The notes under the pieces are model-generated. The model saw only the letters and a list, made by a program, of their open reading frames with translations. It did no database searches and was not told the origin of the DNA. From contig CM060990.1 of the NCBI GenBank assembly GCA_030765065.1, forward strand, positions 413,983,198 to 414,047,197: a DNA stretch of 64,000 nucleotides, read 5' to 3'. Origin of the DNA: Deroplatys truncata. Taxonomy: Eukaryota > Arthropoda > Insecta > Mantodea > Mantidae. Position 1 is the first letter of the stretch, and each line of letters starts with the position of its first letter. The position numbers and the translations under genes were made by a program. Positions 20,939 through 31,265 of this stretch are shown piece after piece.

Positions 20939-22255
20939 CTATTTAGAAGGGCGGCTTAAAATTACCTTTTGTTTAACCTTTGGGCTCGGGCTTTTGGTAT
21001 GGAGTTGGTCAGACTCCATAGCTTCCTCGGAGGGAGGGCCCACGCGCTCAGTGCCAGAAACCGATTCAAGCGCCGTGAATCGGTTCTGGGTGGCGATGGG
21101 TGAAGGGTGCCGCTGAGCGCGGCTTGTCCCAGGACCATCCTGGGACAGCGACCTCCGAGGAGGAGAAGGTGAACTTTGCTTACCGCGCGCACGCGGAGGG
21201 TCTTTCAAAAAATCTTCCCTACGAAGTTTCTGCTTGGGCTTCTTTTCAACGGCTTGCGACTTCATTGACTTGGGACCAGGTTTATACGGCTTGGTAACTG
21301 TAGCCTTAATAGACGGCCGGATGGTAGTGGCGGTTAATACAGTCAAGGTCCAGGTCTGAGTTTCGGCATCTACTCGTGGTACTGGCGAGGCAACAACAGA
21401 ACTAAATGTGCCAGATCGCAGGAGTGAAGGTTGGCGCGCATGGAAACACCTCCGGGCTTCAGCGAAGGAGAGTTTTTCCTTTACCCGGATCTGCTGGATC
21501 GCCTTCTCGTCCAAATACCGCGGACAGTCGGCAAACGAAGCAGAATGTGACCCTTTACAATTAACGCAGACGGGAGCTGTTGAACAGGTACCTTCGTGTG
21601 AGGGCTGGCTACATGTTGCACAGATGTTAACGGCACTCTTACAGGAGACTTGCGTATGCCCAAAACGTTGGCATTTAAAACAACGCAGAGGTCTAGGAAT
21701 ATAAGGCCTCACAGAAATCCGTTCGTACCCTGCGGAAATGCTCGTGGGCAGATCGACGCCATCAAATGTAATAAACAGGGTACGAGTGGGTACCAATACG
21801 CCGTCGCGTTTGGCCTGCACTCGATGGACCGCTGTCACCTTCTGGTCTGCATGATATTCTACCAGGTCCTCGTCCGATATACCATCGAGGCTATGGGTGG
21901 TAATAACGCCTCGACAGGAGTTCAATGTGCGGTGCTTCTCCACACGGATGGGATAGCCGTGGAGAAGCGTAGCGCGCAACAAGGTCTTACTTTGCTGATC
22001 GGATTTCGTTTGGGCTAATAAGGAACCATTCCGTAGACGAGTGCAGGACTGAACCGCACCAGCAATTGCATCAATGCCCTTTTGAATGATGAAAGGGTTC
22101 ACCTTCTCAAAGCTTTGTCCTTCTTCGGTTCGTGAAATGACCAAGTAACAACCAGTTGTCGGTGGTGTCACTTCTGTTACATAAACTTTTCGGCGCTTGT
22201 TAGTATTAATGGAGGAAGGGTGCTCCATAGCGAAATAAATCCTCCACCATTGCAA
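20939..22255 (-). CDS. LINE copy 6 ORF1: zinc-knuckle RNA-binding protein
   Basis: This is an open frame of 438 residues from MQWWRIYF. The Met at residue 10 (MEHPSS) is an alternative start and fits the shorter N-terminus of copy 4. Residues 36-185 form the RRM-like region seen before the knuckles in I- and Jockey-type ORF1 proteins. Three knuckles follow at 192-205 (CX2CX4HX4C), 212-224 (CX2CX4HX3C) and 230-244 (CX2CX3HX6C). The rest is rich in Lys, Ser and Pro. It should bind element RNA and form the particle with ORF2. The TAG stop is followed 22 nt later by the ORF2 ATG. Confidence 0.95.
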   Translation of the reverse strand: MQWWRIYFAMEHPSSINTNKRRKVYVTEVTPPTTGCYLVISRTEEGQSFEKVNPFIIQKGIDAIAGAVQSCTRLRNGSLLAQTKSDQQSKTLLRATLLHGYPIRVEKHRTLNSCRGVITTHSLDGISDEDLVEYHADQKVTAVHRVQAKRDGVLVPTRTLFITFDGVDLPTSISAGYERISVRPYIPRPLRCFKCQRFGHTQVSCKSAVNICATCSQPSHEGTCSTAPVCVNCKGSHSASFADCPRYLDEKAIQQIRVKEKLSFAEARRCFHARQPSLLRSGTFSSVVASPVPRVDAETQTWTLTVLTATTIRPSIKATVTKPYKPGPKSMKSQAVEKKPKQKLRREDFLKDPPRARGKQSSPSPPRRSLSQDGPGTSRAQRHPSPIATQNRFTALESVSGTERVGPPSEEAMESDQLHTKSPSPKVKQKVILSRPSK

Positions 22256-22552
22256 CCGTCTCCGACCTCGGGCTCTGACTTCTCGGGCGTTACCCCGGCT
22301 TGGGTGAGTGGCCTATCTATACCAGACTCACCCCAGGGTCACACCTCCCAGAACATAGACAGAGGGACCCAATCGCCGTCAGAAGTCAGCAGCTCATGCA
22401 ATGGCCCCCCCGCGGGACTGCAGTTGAACAGCGGATACGAACACAAGCCCTACATGACGACCCCGGGTGGTGGGGATGACGCCATTACCTACTCACCCAG
22501 CTGCGCACGCGGTGCGCGGGTATCCGTCAGGCTGTGTCCACGGAGGATTTAA
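22220..22552 (+). other. Antisense open frame across the 5' UTR / ORF1 start of copy 6
   Basis: This 110-codon frame on the opposite strand begins inside the start of ORF1 and runs into the 5' UTR. Equivalent frames are open in copies 1 (923-1258), 5 (26659-27072, stop lost), 11 (50780-51112) and 13 (59899-60243). No known domain is recognised (Pro/Ser/Gly-rich). It is absent from copy 4. It may be accidental; see findings. Confidence 0.25.
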
Positions 22553-22864
22553 ATAAAAGGATAAAAGAAACTAAAACAGTGTGGGCGTTTCGCACGCAAG
22601 GTAGGCCGGCGGGGAAGAAAAAGAGATATGCGAATGTCGTGGTGCGAAATGGTCGGAAAGTGATAAGGGAAGAAAGAGACGATGGTGAGGTGCGGTATGG
22701 ATGGAATGCAAAGAACGCACGAGAGCCTACCTTGTGTCCACCGGTCACGAGAAGAACCCACCTCGACCGGATGGGGGTGAGGGGATGAATATGGCGATGA
22801 TTGGCTCGGGAACCCCCGGGTGCGCCAAAAACCCGTACTCACATAAGGTGAGCCCCTGAGGGGA
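22256..22864 (-). promoter_or_regulatory. 5' UTR of copy 6 with terminal hairpins
   Basis: It is GC-rich, unlike the unique DNA in the window. Read on minus, it starts with the 11-nt palindrome CCCCTCAGGGG (22853-22863). The hairpin CTCAC-CTTAT-GTGAG (22838-22852) follows, then a CGGGT...ACCCG stem (22820-22838 region). Copies 1, 5, 11 and 13 have the same arrangement. An internal promoter is expected from LINE biology, but no specific promoter motif can be named from sequence alone. Confidence 0.65.
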
Positions 22865-22875
22865 GGGTTAGTTGG
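22865..22875. repeat. Target-site duplication of copy 6, right
   Basis: Exact partner of 16815-16825 (gggttagttgg). Confidence 0.95.
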
Positions 22876-25357
22876 AAAGGCCCCTGTAGCGACTCTAATA
22901 TCACGATGATGAATGCGATTCAAACAACGTAACACAGATTCACGTGCCGATGAAAAGACAATACACCCGTAATCAAGTTTGGATCGGACCAAAGAGCGAT
23001 AAAGACGCAGAAGGACGGTCCGATCAGCTCCCCAGGATGTGCCACTTAAAACACGTAAAATATTAAGAGAACGGTCACACTTTGCTTTTAAAAAGGATAC
23101 GTGAGAAGTCCAGCTCAACTTTCGATCAAATATCAACCCCAAAAAATTTCACCACGTCTGCAAACGGTAGCACCTCCCGTCCAAGATGGAGACAGGGCAG
23201 AGGGAAATATTTCCGGCGCCAGAGGTTGATGCAGACGGATTTCTCGGCGGAGAAATTAAAGCCGTTGGCGCTTCTCCAGGCATAGAGACGGTCGATACAG
23301 CTCTGGAGACGGCGTTCGAGTAGACAGGTCCGCCGTGAACTGCAATAAATGGCAAAATCATCAACAAAAAGGGAAGATGAAATGCCAGGTGGAATACAAT
23401 CAACATTGCGTTGATAGCAATTGCAAAAAGTGTGACACTAAGTACCGAGCCCGGCGGTACTCCTTTCTCTTGAATAAAACCACTAGATAAAACCGAGCCC
23501 ACACGTACACGAAACACGCGGTCCGTCATTAACTCCCGAAGAAATATGGGAAGATGACCGCGGATATTCCATGCGTAAAGTTTACGTAAAATGCCGCCCC
23601 TCCAACAAGTGTCATAAGCTTTCTCCAGGTCAAAAAACACAGCCACGGTTTGACACTTTCTCAGAAATCCATTCATAATATGCGTCGACAAGGACACCAG
23701 ATGGTCGACGGTAGAGCGATAGCGACGAAATCCGCACTGAGCGTTTGCTAGAAGTTTCTGAGACTCAAGCCACCATGGCAACCGCCCGTTGATCTTTCGC
23801 TCCATCACCTTGCAAATGCAACTGGTGTGGGAGATAGGGCGGTAGCTGGAAGGAAGTTGGCGATCCTTCCCAGGCTTAAGTATAGGGACAATGGTGGCTT
23901 CGCGCCAAACGAAAGGAAAAAACCGTCTTGTCAAATACGGTTATACACCTGTAAGAGAAAGAGTTTACTGTCGGCTGAAAGGTGCTTTAACATCAGGACA
24001 TGAATGCCATCCGGGCCAGGAGCGGAGTGCCTAGAGCAATGAACAGCGTGCTCCCACATTGTAAAAAGTGCGTTATAACATTCAGTGTTAGCAGACCGAA
24101 AATTATATGGTGCAGAATCCAGCCGGTCTTTAATAGAGCGAAAGCCGGCGGAATAATGGTCTGAACTGGAAACCTCCTCAAAGGCAGATCCCAGACTGTA
24201 AGCGATGGCAGCCGGATCCACTATGGTGGCATTAGAAACCTGAAAGCCAGAAACAGTACAATGAGACACTTTACCTGAGAAGCGACGAAGTTTATCCCAA
24301 ACAACGGATGAAGGCGTAAAGCGATTAAAAGACTCGACAAAACGAGCCCACGACGCCTTCTTGCTATCCTGAATAATGCGACGAGCCCTGGCGCGCAATT
24401 GTTTAAAAGTCACCAAATTATCAAGTGTAGGGTGTCGCCGAAACACCCTAAGTGCAGTCCTACGGGTACGAACGGCGTCCCGACAATCCTCGTTCTACCA
24501 CGGAACAGGCGGTCGCCGAGGTTGGAGGATGAACGGGGAATTGCGCGTTCGGCGGCAGAGTAAATCGTAGACGTAAGGTGCTGCACTAATTGGTTAATGT
24601 CGGCGAAGGGCTGATCGTAAAAATGCACGAGGCTGGAATATAAGCTCCAGTCGGCTTTTGTAAATATCCAGGTAGGTACTCTGGAATGATGTACGTGGTG
24701 CGACAGAAGAGAAACGATGCAGGGGTAATGGTCGCTGGAGTAGGTGTCAGCGACGACGTTCCACTGAAGACGATGAGCAAGCTGGAGTGAGCAAATGGCA
24801 AGGTCCAGGTGAGAGAATGTACCAGAAGAATCAGAAATAAAAGTAGGTGCACCTGTATTGAGGATGGAAAGATTAAACTGATAAAAAATGTCGGAAAGAA
24901 GAGTTCCCCTCGCACAAGCCCTTGGCGAACCCCACAGTGGGTGATGGGCATTAAAATCTCCCAACAGAAGAAATTGTGTTGGGAAAACGGACAGGAGAGC
25001 TCGATTGTCCGCGGGAGCGAGGGGAGACGATGGAGGTGAATACACAGAGCAAACAGAAAACAAAAAGCCGGGTAAGTGAAGGCGAACGGCAACAGTTTGC
25101 AAGTCGGATGTAAGTGTGATAGTTTGAAAATGAACGTCGTTACGCACTAACAACATGACACCTCCATGAGCAGGAGTACCCTCCTCCGGTTCATGGTCGT
25201 AGTGAACCGGAGTATATCCTCGGAGATCAAAAGGATCATGAGGGCGAAGCTTAGTCTCCTGCAAACAAACGACCATTGGTGAATGGGAACGCAATAAAAG
25301 TTGCAGTTCCGCCCTATGCGATCGTACACCACGTACATTCCAGGTCAGAATAGCCAT
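22865..25357 (-). pseudogene. LINE copy 5 ORF2, endonuclease and RT portion, broken
   Basis: The endonuclease is open from the ATG at 25357 for 315 codons. A base missing near 24515 (GGTTGGAGG where intact copies have GGTTGGGAGG) then shifts the frame. The linker reads at 23931-24446 and ends at a Trp-to-TGA change near 23934. The RT reads in another frame to about 23400, where a further shift separates it from the FVDD region. At least five lesions are visible. Confidence 0.88.
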
Positions 25358-25378
25358 TAAGAAAAAGGGGTAAACTGT

Positions 25379-26694
25379 CTATTTAGAAGCGCGGCTTAAA
25401 ATTACCTTTTGTTTAACCTTTGGGCTCGGGCTTTTTGTATGGATTTGGTGAGACTCCATAGCCTCCTCGAAGGGAGGGCCCACGCGCTCAGAGCCAGAAA
25501 CCGATTCAAGCGCCGTGTATCGGTTCTGGGTGGCGATGGGTGAAGGGTGCCGCTGAGCGCGGCTTGTCCCAGGATCTTCCTGGGTCTGCGACCTCCGAGG
25601 AGGAGAAGGTGAACTTTTGTTACCGCGCGCACGAGCAGGGTCCTTTAGAAAATCTTCCCTACGAAGTTTCTGCTTGGGTTTCTTTTCAGCGGCTTGCGAT
25701 TTCATTGACTTGGAACCAGGTTTATTCGGCTTGGTAACTGTAGGCTTAATGGACGGCCGGATGGTAGTGGCGGTTAATCCAGTCATGGTCCAGGTCTGAG
25801 TTTCGGCATCTACTGGTGGTACTGGCGAGGCAACAACAGAACTAAATGTGCCAGATCGCAGGAGTGAAGGTTGGCGCGCATGGTAACGCCTCCGGGCTTC
25901 AGCGAAGGACAGTTTTTCCTTTACCCGGATCTCCTGGATTTCTTTCTCGTCCAAGTACCGCGGACAGTCGGCAAATGATGCAGAATGAGACCCTTTGCAG
26001 TTAATGCAGACGGGGGCTGTGGTACAGGTACCTTCGTGTGACGGCTGGCTACATGAGGCACAGATGGTAACGGCACTCTTACAGGAGACTTGCGTATGCC
26101 CAAAACGTTGGCATATGAAACAACGCAGAGGTCTAGGTATATAGGGCCTCACAGCAATTCGCTCGTACCCTGCTGAAAGACTCGTGGGCAGATCGACGCC
26201 GTCGAACGTGATAAACAGGGTACGCATTGGTACCAAAATTCCGTCGCGTTTTGCCTGCACTCGATGAACGGCTGTCACCTTTTGGTCAGAAGGATAGCCG
26301 ACAAGTTCCTCGTCCGACATACCATCGAGGCAATGGGTGTTAATGACGCCTCGACAGGAATTCAAGGTGCGGTGTTCTCGACACGGATAGGATAACCGTG
26401 GAGAAGCGTGGCGCGCAACAAGGACGTACTTTGCTGTTCAGTTTTGGTTTGAACCAACAAGGAACCAATTCGAAGACGAGTGCAGGACTGAACCGCACCT
26501 GCAATAGCGTCAATGCCCTTTTGAATAATGAAAGGGTTCACCTTCTCAAAACTTTGTCCTTCTTCTGTTCGTGAAATGACCAAGTAACAACCAGATGTCG
26601 GCGGTGCTACTTCCGTTACATAGACTTTTCGGCGCTTGTTGTTAGTAATGGAGAAAGGGTGCTCCATAGCGAAATAAATCCTCCACCATTGCAA
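25379..26694 (-). pseudogene. LINE copy 5 ORF1, one frameshift
   Basis: ORF1 is otherwise complete: start at 26694, all three knuckles readable (CFICQRFGHTQVSC, CASCSQPSHEGTC, CINC...H...C) and the usual basic C-terminus. One base is missing near 26373 (gtgttctcg where intact copies have gtgcttctcg), so residues 1-110 and 111-438 are in different frames. Confidence 0.9.
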
Positions 26695-27305
26695 CCGTCT
26701 CCGACCTCGGGCTCTGACTTCCCGGGCGTTACCCCGGCTTGGGTGAGTGGCCTATCTATACCTATCTCACCCCAGGGTCACACCTCCCAGAACATAGACA
26801 GAGGGACCCAATGGCCGTCGGAAGTCAGCAGCTCATGCAATGGCCCCCCCGCGGGACTGCAGTTGAACAGCGGATACGAACACATACCCTACATAACGAC
26901 CCCGGGTGGTGGGGATGACACCATTACCCACTCACCCAGCTGCGCACGCGGTGCGCGGGTATCCGTCAGGCTGTGTCCACGGAAGATTAACATAAAAAGT
27001 CAAAAGAAACTAAAAGTGTGTGGGCGTTTCGCATTCAAGGTAGGCCGGCGAAGAAGTAAAAGGGACGTGTAAATGAATGGGCGTGGAGCGAAATGTGCAT
27101 ACACAGAAGAGAAGAAAGAAGCGATGGCGAGGGGCGACGTGGAATGAAATGCACAGAACGCACGAGAGCCTACCTTGAGTGCCCCGGTCACGAGAACGAA
27201 CCCACCTCGACCGGACGGGGATGAAAGGGTGAAAATGGCTATGGATGGCTCGGGTACCCCGGGTGCGCCTAACCTGTACTCACAAAAGGTGAGCCCCTGG
27301 GGGCA

Positions 27306-27315
27306 CCACAGACAA
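27306..27315. repeat. Target-site duplication of copy 5, right
   Basis: ccacagacaa, partner of 15313-15322. Beyond it the DNA is not LINE-derived. Confidence 0.85.
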
Positions 27316-28020
27316 CTCAAATGCATTGGTACTTTAGAAATATTTGATATAAGGGTACATAAGGACATAAAGAAGGTTTTTCAGTTTATTTTGAATTTAT
27401 GTTATCATATGAAAATAAATTACTTCCAACCAAATTGTACACTTAGCATTTAATTTCATTTACAGGTTTAAATGAAATATACTATACTCACCAAGATTTT
27501 TAAGGAAATAGCTCATTGTAAAGCTATTGGATACTTCATTTTCTATGATTAACAATTTCCAACTACTGACACAATTATTTTATATTCTAAAATGTGCCCA
27601 ACGTATTTAATTACACATGTCTGTAATCAATTATATTAATTGGCATTTTAGTCAAAACTATAAGTCCTGGTAAGATATTAGTTTTATACTCCAATATGGT
27701 TTTATAACATCACTCGCATTTTTAAAGTTATGTGATTTGATTAATAGTTCAATATTTAATTATTTCTTGAATATTCCAAATAGAGCTATCTGGGTGTTGA
27801 ATGATGCTGAACTGGAAGTGGTCTTCTACAAATATTTGTATAATTAAGAGAATTGGCAAGTACGGAGGCTTCACTTGGATGCATGGCCAACCCAATGGGA
27901 AGTTTTCTTATCAGAAAGCATGCTATTTGCTGGCAGAATCTGATATTCATAGTCCCTTAAAATTCAAGCACATATATTTCTCATGTAAATTATGACTACA
28001 ATAAGCATACACCATCATAG
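27316..28020. other. AT-rich non-element DNA
   Basis: No gene, RNA or repeat structure is apparent by eye. It lacks LINE sequence. A 64-codon plus-strand open frame at 27801-27995 shows no recognisable domain or splice context and is not annotated as a gene. Further remains of the mariner-like relic to the right could extend into 27800-28020 but are too decayed to call. Confidence 0.5.
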
Positions 28021-28024
28021 ATGA

Positions 28025-28550
28025 CATTGGAAATGATGTCCTTGTGCTGCCGCAAATCTCTTGTACCTTTTAAGAGAATTTGAATTAACACACCAATCCT
28101 TCAAGGCCATGTAAATGAAACCTTGCTTCATCCATAAAAAATCAAATGCAGGTGATTAGAGTAATCTTTAGCATCATCCAACACCAAATTGCAGAAATTA
28201 ACTCTGCTTACATTACTGTGTAGTTGCAATTCTGGAATTACAGTCATCTTATAGGGTTTTAGTTTTAAAAGTTTTAGTGGCATTCCAAGCTGAGTTTTAC
28301 AAAATTCCGGTGCAAGATTTATCAGAGATTTCTTTGGACTTTGTTACAGCTCTTCTCTGATGTCATTGAGTTTTTCATGTGTAAGAACATGGCAATTTAA
28401 TTTTAGTTTATCAAGCATAGAGCACGTTTCCATAGATCTATTAATCAGATTATGAACTGTTTCTCTATTAGGTACACAAACAGCAGGGAATCTGTCTATA
28501 AATTGCCGCCTCACTTCTCTGCAAGAGTTTGTGCTACAGGAATCTTACAT
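28025..28550 (-). pseudogene. Decayed mariner-like transposase relic (DUF4817-type HTH N-terminus)
   Basis: Read on minus, frames interrupted by stops spell the pattern of the HTH-type transposase proteins common in arthropods. A REVRRQFIDRFPAV..PNRETVHNLI stretch is followed by KLNDIREEL, an in-frame stop, QSPKKSL and KLKPYKMTVIPELQ. Next comes a degenerate FCNLVLDDA segment and a broken equivalent of the catalytic DEAWFH motif (FYG-stop-SKVSFTW). Stops and the lost Asp show it is dead. Family recognition is from memory of the conserved order of motifs; the extent at both ends is uncertain. Confidence 0.65.
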
Positions 28551-28819
28551 AATGATTGAGAGTGCTGAAGCACTTTTTGCCCATATAACAGCACTAACAC
28601 ACTATAACATGAAGCATGTGGTCTCAGATGTATCAAGCTATGTTCTAAGACTTCATATTAACTGATTAGCTGGCACATGGAGAGGAGGGAAATTGAAGGG
28701 GGAACAGAACCGGTTAGATACAATGCAGTGCAGTGCATGTCATGAACTACCCCATAATATGGCCACGCATCCAAACAAAAGGCTCCATATCACTCTTGTT
28801 ACCTGTGGGGATGAAATTA

Positions 28820-28888
<69 letters not shown>

Positions 28889-28889
28889 T
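28820..28889. repeat. (AAT)n microsatellite
   Basis: About 70 bp of uninterrupted aat units lie directly next to the left end of the candidate hAT-like element. Confidence 0.97.
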
Positions 28890-29105
28890 AGTGATGATAC
28901 AATATTACTATTTCTTGATACTGATTTTTAAGCACCAATATTTGATACTCGGTACTCAATTTATAAAAAAACTGAAAAGGCAATAGCTTGTTCACTGAAT
29001 TATGCTGTTATTAGTAGTTTTCTGTGTATAAACACATGTAACCAATTTGTATTGTATGCTAATTCGAAAACTGTTCGTGTTTGACATTCTCCTATTAGCG
29101 GCAAT

Positions 29106-29111
29106 TTTATT
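29106..29111 (-). promoter_or_regulatory. Possible polyadenylation signal AATAAA
   Basis: An AATAAA hexamer lies on minus about 215 nt after the stop of the frame at 29328-29543. In AT-rich DNA this is weak evidence by itself. Confidence 0.2.
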
Positions 29112-29327
29112 TTCTTGTTATATAATGCCACAGTATGTATTTTTTTCATCCGGTATTAAGTAATTAGCCACATAGCATTCAGAAACATAGTAAGTTTATG
29201 AATTAAACCTCTCTATTCACCCCTCATACATTAGTATACCATGTTTTACACAAAGACACACACATAATTAAGAATTTGAAGAAACAATGAAGGAGGTAAT
29301 ATATGAAATACAGGGATATAAAGGAAT

Positions 29328-29543
29328 CTAACGTTTAAGAACATGAGCATTCATGAATGAACAAATATTTCCATATGCTGTATTATCTTGCATGATAAGT
29401 TCCGATTTGTTTCTTCTGGATTCACAGATTTTGGTCACCGGAGTAGGTAAATGTAATGGCTGAGAATGAGTCACCAAGACAGGGGCTACTGCAGAAATGT
29501 GATTTAATGAGTCAGCTAAATCAGCTTCATTCACAACTTGGTT
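29328..29543 (-). CDS. Weak candidate terminal exon
   Basis: On minus, an AG acceptor (GCAG, just above 29543) opens a frame of about 71 codons ending in a stop at 29328-29330. The composition is protein-like (INQVVNEADLADSLNHISAV...). The pyrimidine tract before the acceptor is poor, and the frame lies inside the candidate hAT-like element, so it could be transposon-derived or chance. No family is recognised. Confidence 0.2.
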   Translation of the reverse strand, partial: NQVVNEADLADSLNHISAVAPVLVTHSQPLHLPTPVTKICESRRNKSELIMQDNTAYGNICSFMNAHVLKR

Positions 29544-30061
29544 AATGCTGCATGTTACGTGAGTACCTTATTCCTTCCCCCATTGTTTTACACATTTTCA
29601 TTTATACACAAGAGTCTATTGAATGTTGCAGTCAAGGTGTATCAAGAACTATAGTCCAGCAACTCTTTAGGGACAGTCCAAGGCAGTAACATGAAGTCTC
29701 AACTCCTTTCATTCCTTATCTAGCATAAAGTTAAGTGCAACAACTTTCATTAATGCAAAAAAATTTAAATGTATCAAGGATTTATCTGCAAGTAGTAGAC
29801 CTACTTCGCTACCACCGAGTATCGAGAGTATCGAGGTATCAACAAACACAGTTTAACATTTGGTATCAAGGTCACATCCCTAACAACAACACAAGATCCT
29901 CCCATTTTCTTTTACCCAAATTACGCACCGACGACCTAAACTGACAACTGGCTTATTTGTAATTTCTGTATGCAATACTGACAATTTAGTTAACATACTG
30001 TTTGAATAATGCATATCTTATTACAGTTTAATGATGTGCATTTGTGCATGCGTGCATGTGT

Positions 30062-30065
<4 letters not shown>

Positions 30066-30128
<63 letters not shown>
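30066..30128. repeat. (GT)n microsatellite
   Basis: About 63 bp of pure gt dinucleotide. Confidence 0.98.
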
Positions 30129-30129
<1 letters not shown>

Positions 30130-30199
30130 ATTGTATTTAACAGGTGCTTTTTTATTTGGCAAAATTTAACAGTTTAAAGGGTATACATATATTATAATT

Positions 30200-30366
30200 A
30201 CTGTAAATCAGGGTAACTTGGGATGGGGGTTAGTTGGAGCAAAGCATAATTTTCAGTTTTTGGATTGGGGTTTAACTTTGGAACAATGCATATTTTTGGC
30301 TTTTGTCAGGAAATACAGAAGCTGAAAAGTTACAGCTTCCATCACCGAGTTACCCAGATTTACAGT
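30200..30366. mobile_element. MITE-like element, 167 bp with about 22-bp terminal inverted repeats
   Basis: The left end starts ACTGTAAATC and continues into GGGTAACT. The reverse complement of the right end starts identically, and the two arms differ at 2-3 of about 22 positions. The interior has two imperfect direct copies of a 35-40 bp unit (ggggttagttgg... and ggggtttaactttgg...). No coding capacity. No clear target-site duplication is visible, so the superfamily is not assigned. Confidence 0.6.
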
Positions 30367-30639
30367 GTATCTCTGTAAATGACTAGATTATAAGTATTTC
30401 AAAACACATTCCATAGGTACACTATATTAATACTGTATGTTCTTTGTTTATACATTAATTTGTAAAAATCTCAAAGAAGGGATCTTAAGTTTACAGCAAT
30501 TCTGTGCACTATAGTATATATTTATACAACTTCACAATTTTTATAGCATGTATCTAAACAGGTTAAAATCTTTTTCCTAATTTACACATCCTCCATTGGC
30601 TCTTCACGAGTTATTAAATATATGTCAAAACTGACCACC

Positions 30640-30789
30640 TGATAGAACAGAACAGATGGACAGATTGACAGATGAGGATATAAGTTAATAAATAACTTCC
30701 TTTTGGTATTTGTAAAATCATTGGATTACAAAAAGGCTTTGTAATTGTACGTGCTGGAAAACTTTGTGCTTCCTCTAATGTTAAGTCTT
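30640..30789 (-). CDS. Weak candidate exon
   Basis: On minus, the frame after an AG acceptor (CTAACAG, exon from 30789) encodes EDLTLEEAQSFPARTITK and onward for about 50 codons. It starts in the phase required by the donor of the 31266-31431 exon. A donor in consistent phase (ATCAG/GTGG) exists near 30640. The acceptor's pyrimidine tract is weak and no homology is recognised. Confidence 0.2.
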
Positions 30790-31265
30790 CTGTTAGTTGC
30801 AACTCCTTCCAAAGGTTCTAGGCTTTCCATTCAGACCTGAGCAGGTCATCTAATGTATAAAGCAGCAAATAAATGAAAGACTTCTGAATTTTGCAAGCTT
30901 TTGCACACCAAAACATGATCTGCATCTTTATGTTTAAATAATCTCAATTCAAATTAATAATAATTCCAACTTTTAAAGAGATTTTTGCTAAAAGTAGGTT
31001 CCTATCAATAAGAATGCTATCTATAACAGTAGCATGCTGTTTATTGTATCTATATTGCTAACTCTTCTGCCATGTAACAGTATCTTAAAACGCAAGCATC
31101 TATCACTGCTCTCCAATACACTTATGCTTTTAGATCATTCAGTTTTGAACTGCTCGTCTTATTGAGCCATATAAAATTCCAATTGGCAGTTCAAATTTTG
31201 CTATTTTGGTATTTCAGTATCCCAACACTATATTAGCCTCATAAGCATGTAAATAAATAAAATAC

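Larger units (their letters stand above)
16826..22864 (-). mobile_element. LINE copy 6, complete, both ORFs open
   Basis: This 6039-bp element is flanked by a perfect 11-bp duplication inside copy 5. Layout on minus: 609-nt 5' UTR, ORF1, 22-nt gap, ORF2, 401-nt 3' UTR with an internal A/C/T-rich microsatellite, terminal stem-loop and (ATC)n-type tail. Intact frames and a perfect duplication indicate a recent insertion. Apart from one changed zinc-binding residue in ORF2 it looks competent. Confidence 0.96.
22865..27305 (-). mobile_element. LINE copy 5, 5' segment
   Basis: Copy 5 resumes after copy 6 at the matching point of ORF2 and continues through RT, endonuclease, ORF1 and a 611-nt 5' UTR to the family's 5' terminus (CCCC-A-GGGG on minus). 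The right target-site duplication (27306-27315) and unrelated DNA follow. Confidence 0.93.
28889..29882. mobile_element. Candidate non-autonomous hAT-like element
   Basis: The ends are imperfect inverted repeats. The left begins TAGTGATGATAC and the reverse complement of the right begins TAGGGATGTGAC. Both ends carry subterminal GATAC-type repeats, with GATACTCGGT 55-60 bases from each tip. The 8-bp flanks are ataataat and acaacaac. They differ only at every third base, as expected if microsatellite drift altered one copy of an original duplication. No transposase is recognised. Confidence 0.4.

Noticed and set aside
22740-22864. HDV-like self-cleaving ribozyme at the LINE 5' end
   Set aside because: The hairpins are clear, but I could not find the required nested pseudoknot pairing by eye. 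Kept as a test, not as a call.
27801-27995. 64-codon plus-strand open frame as a gene
   Set aside because: No recognisable domain or splice sites, and it lies in AT-rich DNA where such frames are common by chance.
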